Positions 63,262-64,000 of a DNA stretch of 64,000 nucleotides are shown one piece after another (position 1 is the first letter of the stretch; every line of letters begins with the position of its first letter). The DNA comes from Flavobacterium sp. 245. Lineage in GTDB: Bacteria > Bacteroidota > Bacteroidia > Flavobacteriales > Flavobacteriaceae. The translations under genes and the position numbers were made by a program. The notes beneath the pieces are model-generated. The model had not been told where the DNA came from. It saw nothing but the letters and a program-made list of their open reading frames with translations, and searched no databases. The DNA lies in contig NZ_SNXB01000012.1 in NCBI RefSeq assembly GCF_004362055.1, positions 1 through 64,000 on the forward strand, in the 5' to 3' direction.

Positions 63262-63540
63262 GTTCTGAAACTACAGCGGGTTTGGGAATAAATTAAGCCC
63301 TATTTTAAGATTTACCACCCGAGCTATAGCGAACAGACGAAGTAAATCATTCCAATACTAAAACTATTTATCCAATTAAGCTTATTAACCAAATCATATT
63401 AGGCATGATGATCCACTAGCTAAGCATTTCTATTTCTTTTAATTCTTACAATTTCTTTTTTTATTTCAGTCAATGGTTGTTTTCAACAAATCTTACCACC
63501 ATGAAATAATCATGAGTTCTTATAAAAATTCGATTAATAT

Positions 63541-63630
63541 AAAAGAGTATAAATACTTACTTAGAAACAGAAATAATTTATATATTTTTGAAATTATTTA
63601 ATATATTTTTACGGCTTTCCGTAAAAATTG
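63541..63630 (+). promoter_or_regulatory. Leader module of the second Shedu copy
   Basis: The perfect palindromic word AGTATAAATACT (63546-63557), the -7 box TATTTTTG (63583-63590; 36 bases from GTATAAATAC, as in the first copy) and a perfect 9-bp stem TTTTTACGG/CCGTAAAAA at 63606-63627. Confidence 0.65.
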
Positions 63631-63810
63631 AATAAAACAATACTTTAATATTGCATTAAAAGAATCTAGGAAATTAAACGGTAGTCATTGACACTTAAGA
63701 AAAAACCACATTCCCAGCTATTTTTAATAGCATATTTTTAAGGCAATAGTTTTTAAGTGATTTCCAGTGTAAGTCAAAAAGAGAATATTTTGTTATAATA
63801 CATTTTCTAT

Positions 63811-64000
63811 ATGAAAGAAATAAGAAATACAGAAAAACTAATCCTGTTTGAAGAATCGTTGAAATCTATAAAAAATATTTATCGAGTTAATAAAGATGAT
63901 GCAAAGAGAAAAGATATTAATATATAAGCTAATAAACGGTGATATTGAATATTTATATGAAGGTTTAGTTATAAAAAAAAAAAAAATTATTGAAGAGTCT
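63811..64000 (+). pseudogene. Second Shedu-like gene, frameshifted, cut by the window edge
   Basis: The first 29 codons are nearly identical to those of the Shedu gene at 53164 (MKEIRNTEKLILFEESLKS; then IKNIYRVNKDD). A net loss of two bases near 63900 shifts the frame to a TAA after 39 codons. The sequence stays homologous in the shifted frame (REKILIYKLINGDIEYLYEGLVIKK) to the end of the window. ATG codons at 63896 and 63899 lie in the right frame, so an N-truncated protein is possible. A run of 14 A at 63973-63986 is a further slippage site. Confidence 0.75.

Overview
The window reads as a Flavobacterium-type genome (phylum Bacteroidota). The DNA is AT-rich. Promoters carry the Bacteroidota -7 box TAnnTTTG, most clearly TTTG-N19-TATCTTTG before a tRNA. 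The gene content (SusC/SusD pair, DUF4133/DUF4134 conjugation proteins, DUF4369-thioredoxin, KTSC protein) belongs to that phylum.

Bases 1 to about 12330 are chromosomal core: a sterol-desaturase-family hydroxylase, a Glu/Leu/Phe/Val dehydrogenase, an EamA transporter, a 2OG-Fe(II) oxygenase, a MoxR ATPase with its von Willebrand A partner, several small conserved genes, a J-domain/KTSC protein, and a thioredoxin-like lipoprotein gene broken by one in-frame TGA. This part ends with tRNA-Tyr(GTA) at 12247-12327.

From tRNA-Tyr to the right edge the window holds the left part of an integrative and conjugative element. Its tyrosine recombinase lies 292 bases after the tRNA, with probable arm-type sites between. 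Next come small winged-helix genes and a minus-strand type IV secretion block (TraN, M, L, K, J, three TraI-like proteins, TraG, F, E). A control section follows with an RteC-position protein, an AraC regulator and a TPR-AraC regulator. No relaxase or coupling protein is in the window and no right attachment site was found, so the element continues beyond it.

Cargo follows in blocks: (a) an MqsR-like toxin with an MqsA/DUF4065 antitoxin; (b) a SIR2-like protein and a two-gene operon of an unknown helical protein plus a VPA1262/PLD-like protein; (c) an XRE repressor, a perfect 24-bp palindrome and a strongly structured RNA of about 180 nt; (d) SusC, SusD, an S9 peptidase, a DUF6520 peptide and a MauE-like membrane protein, probably for peptide uptake; (e) DUF932 and SSB genes; (f) a very AT-rich plus-strand defence island: a Shedu nuclease, an overlapping three-gene operon (MBL-fold hydrolase, trypsin-like protease fused to reverse transcriptase, family A DNA polymerase) and a KAP NTPase. 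A frameshifted second Shedu copy starts at the right edge.

The best candidate for an undescribed system is the MBL / protease-RT / PolA operon at 54553-59421. It pairs two polymerases with intact catalytic aspartates and a protease with an intact-looking triad, and its genes overlap by 17 and 4 bases. Four copies of one leader module (GTATAAATAC-like half-palindrome, -7 box, TACG...CGTA element) precede the VPA1262 operon and both Shedu copies, which suggests common control of separate defence units. The structured RNA beside the XRE palindrome is a second candidate.
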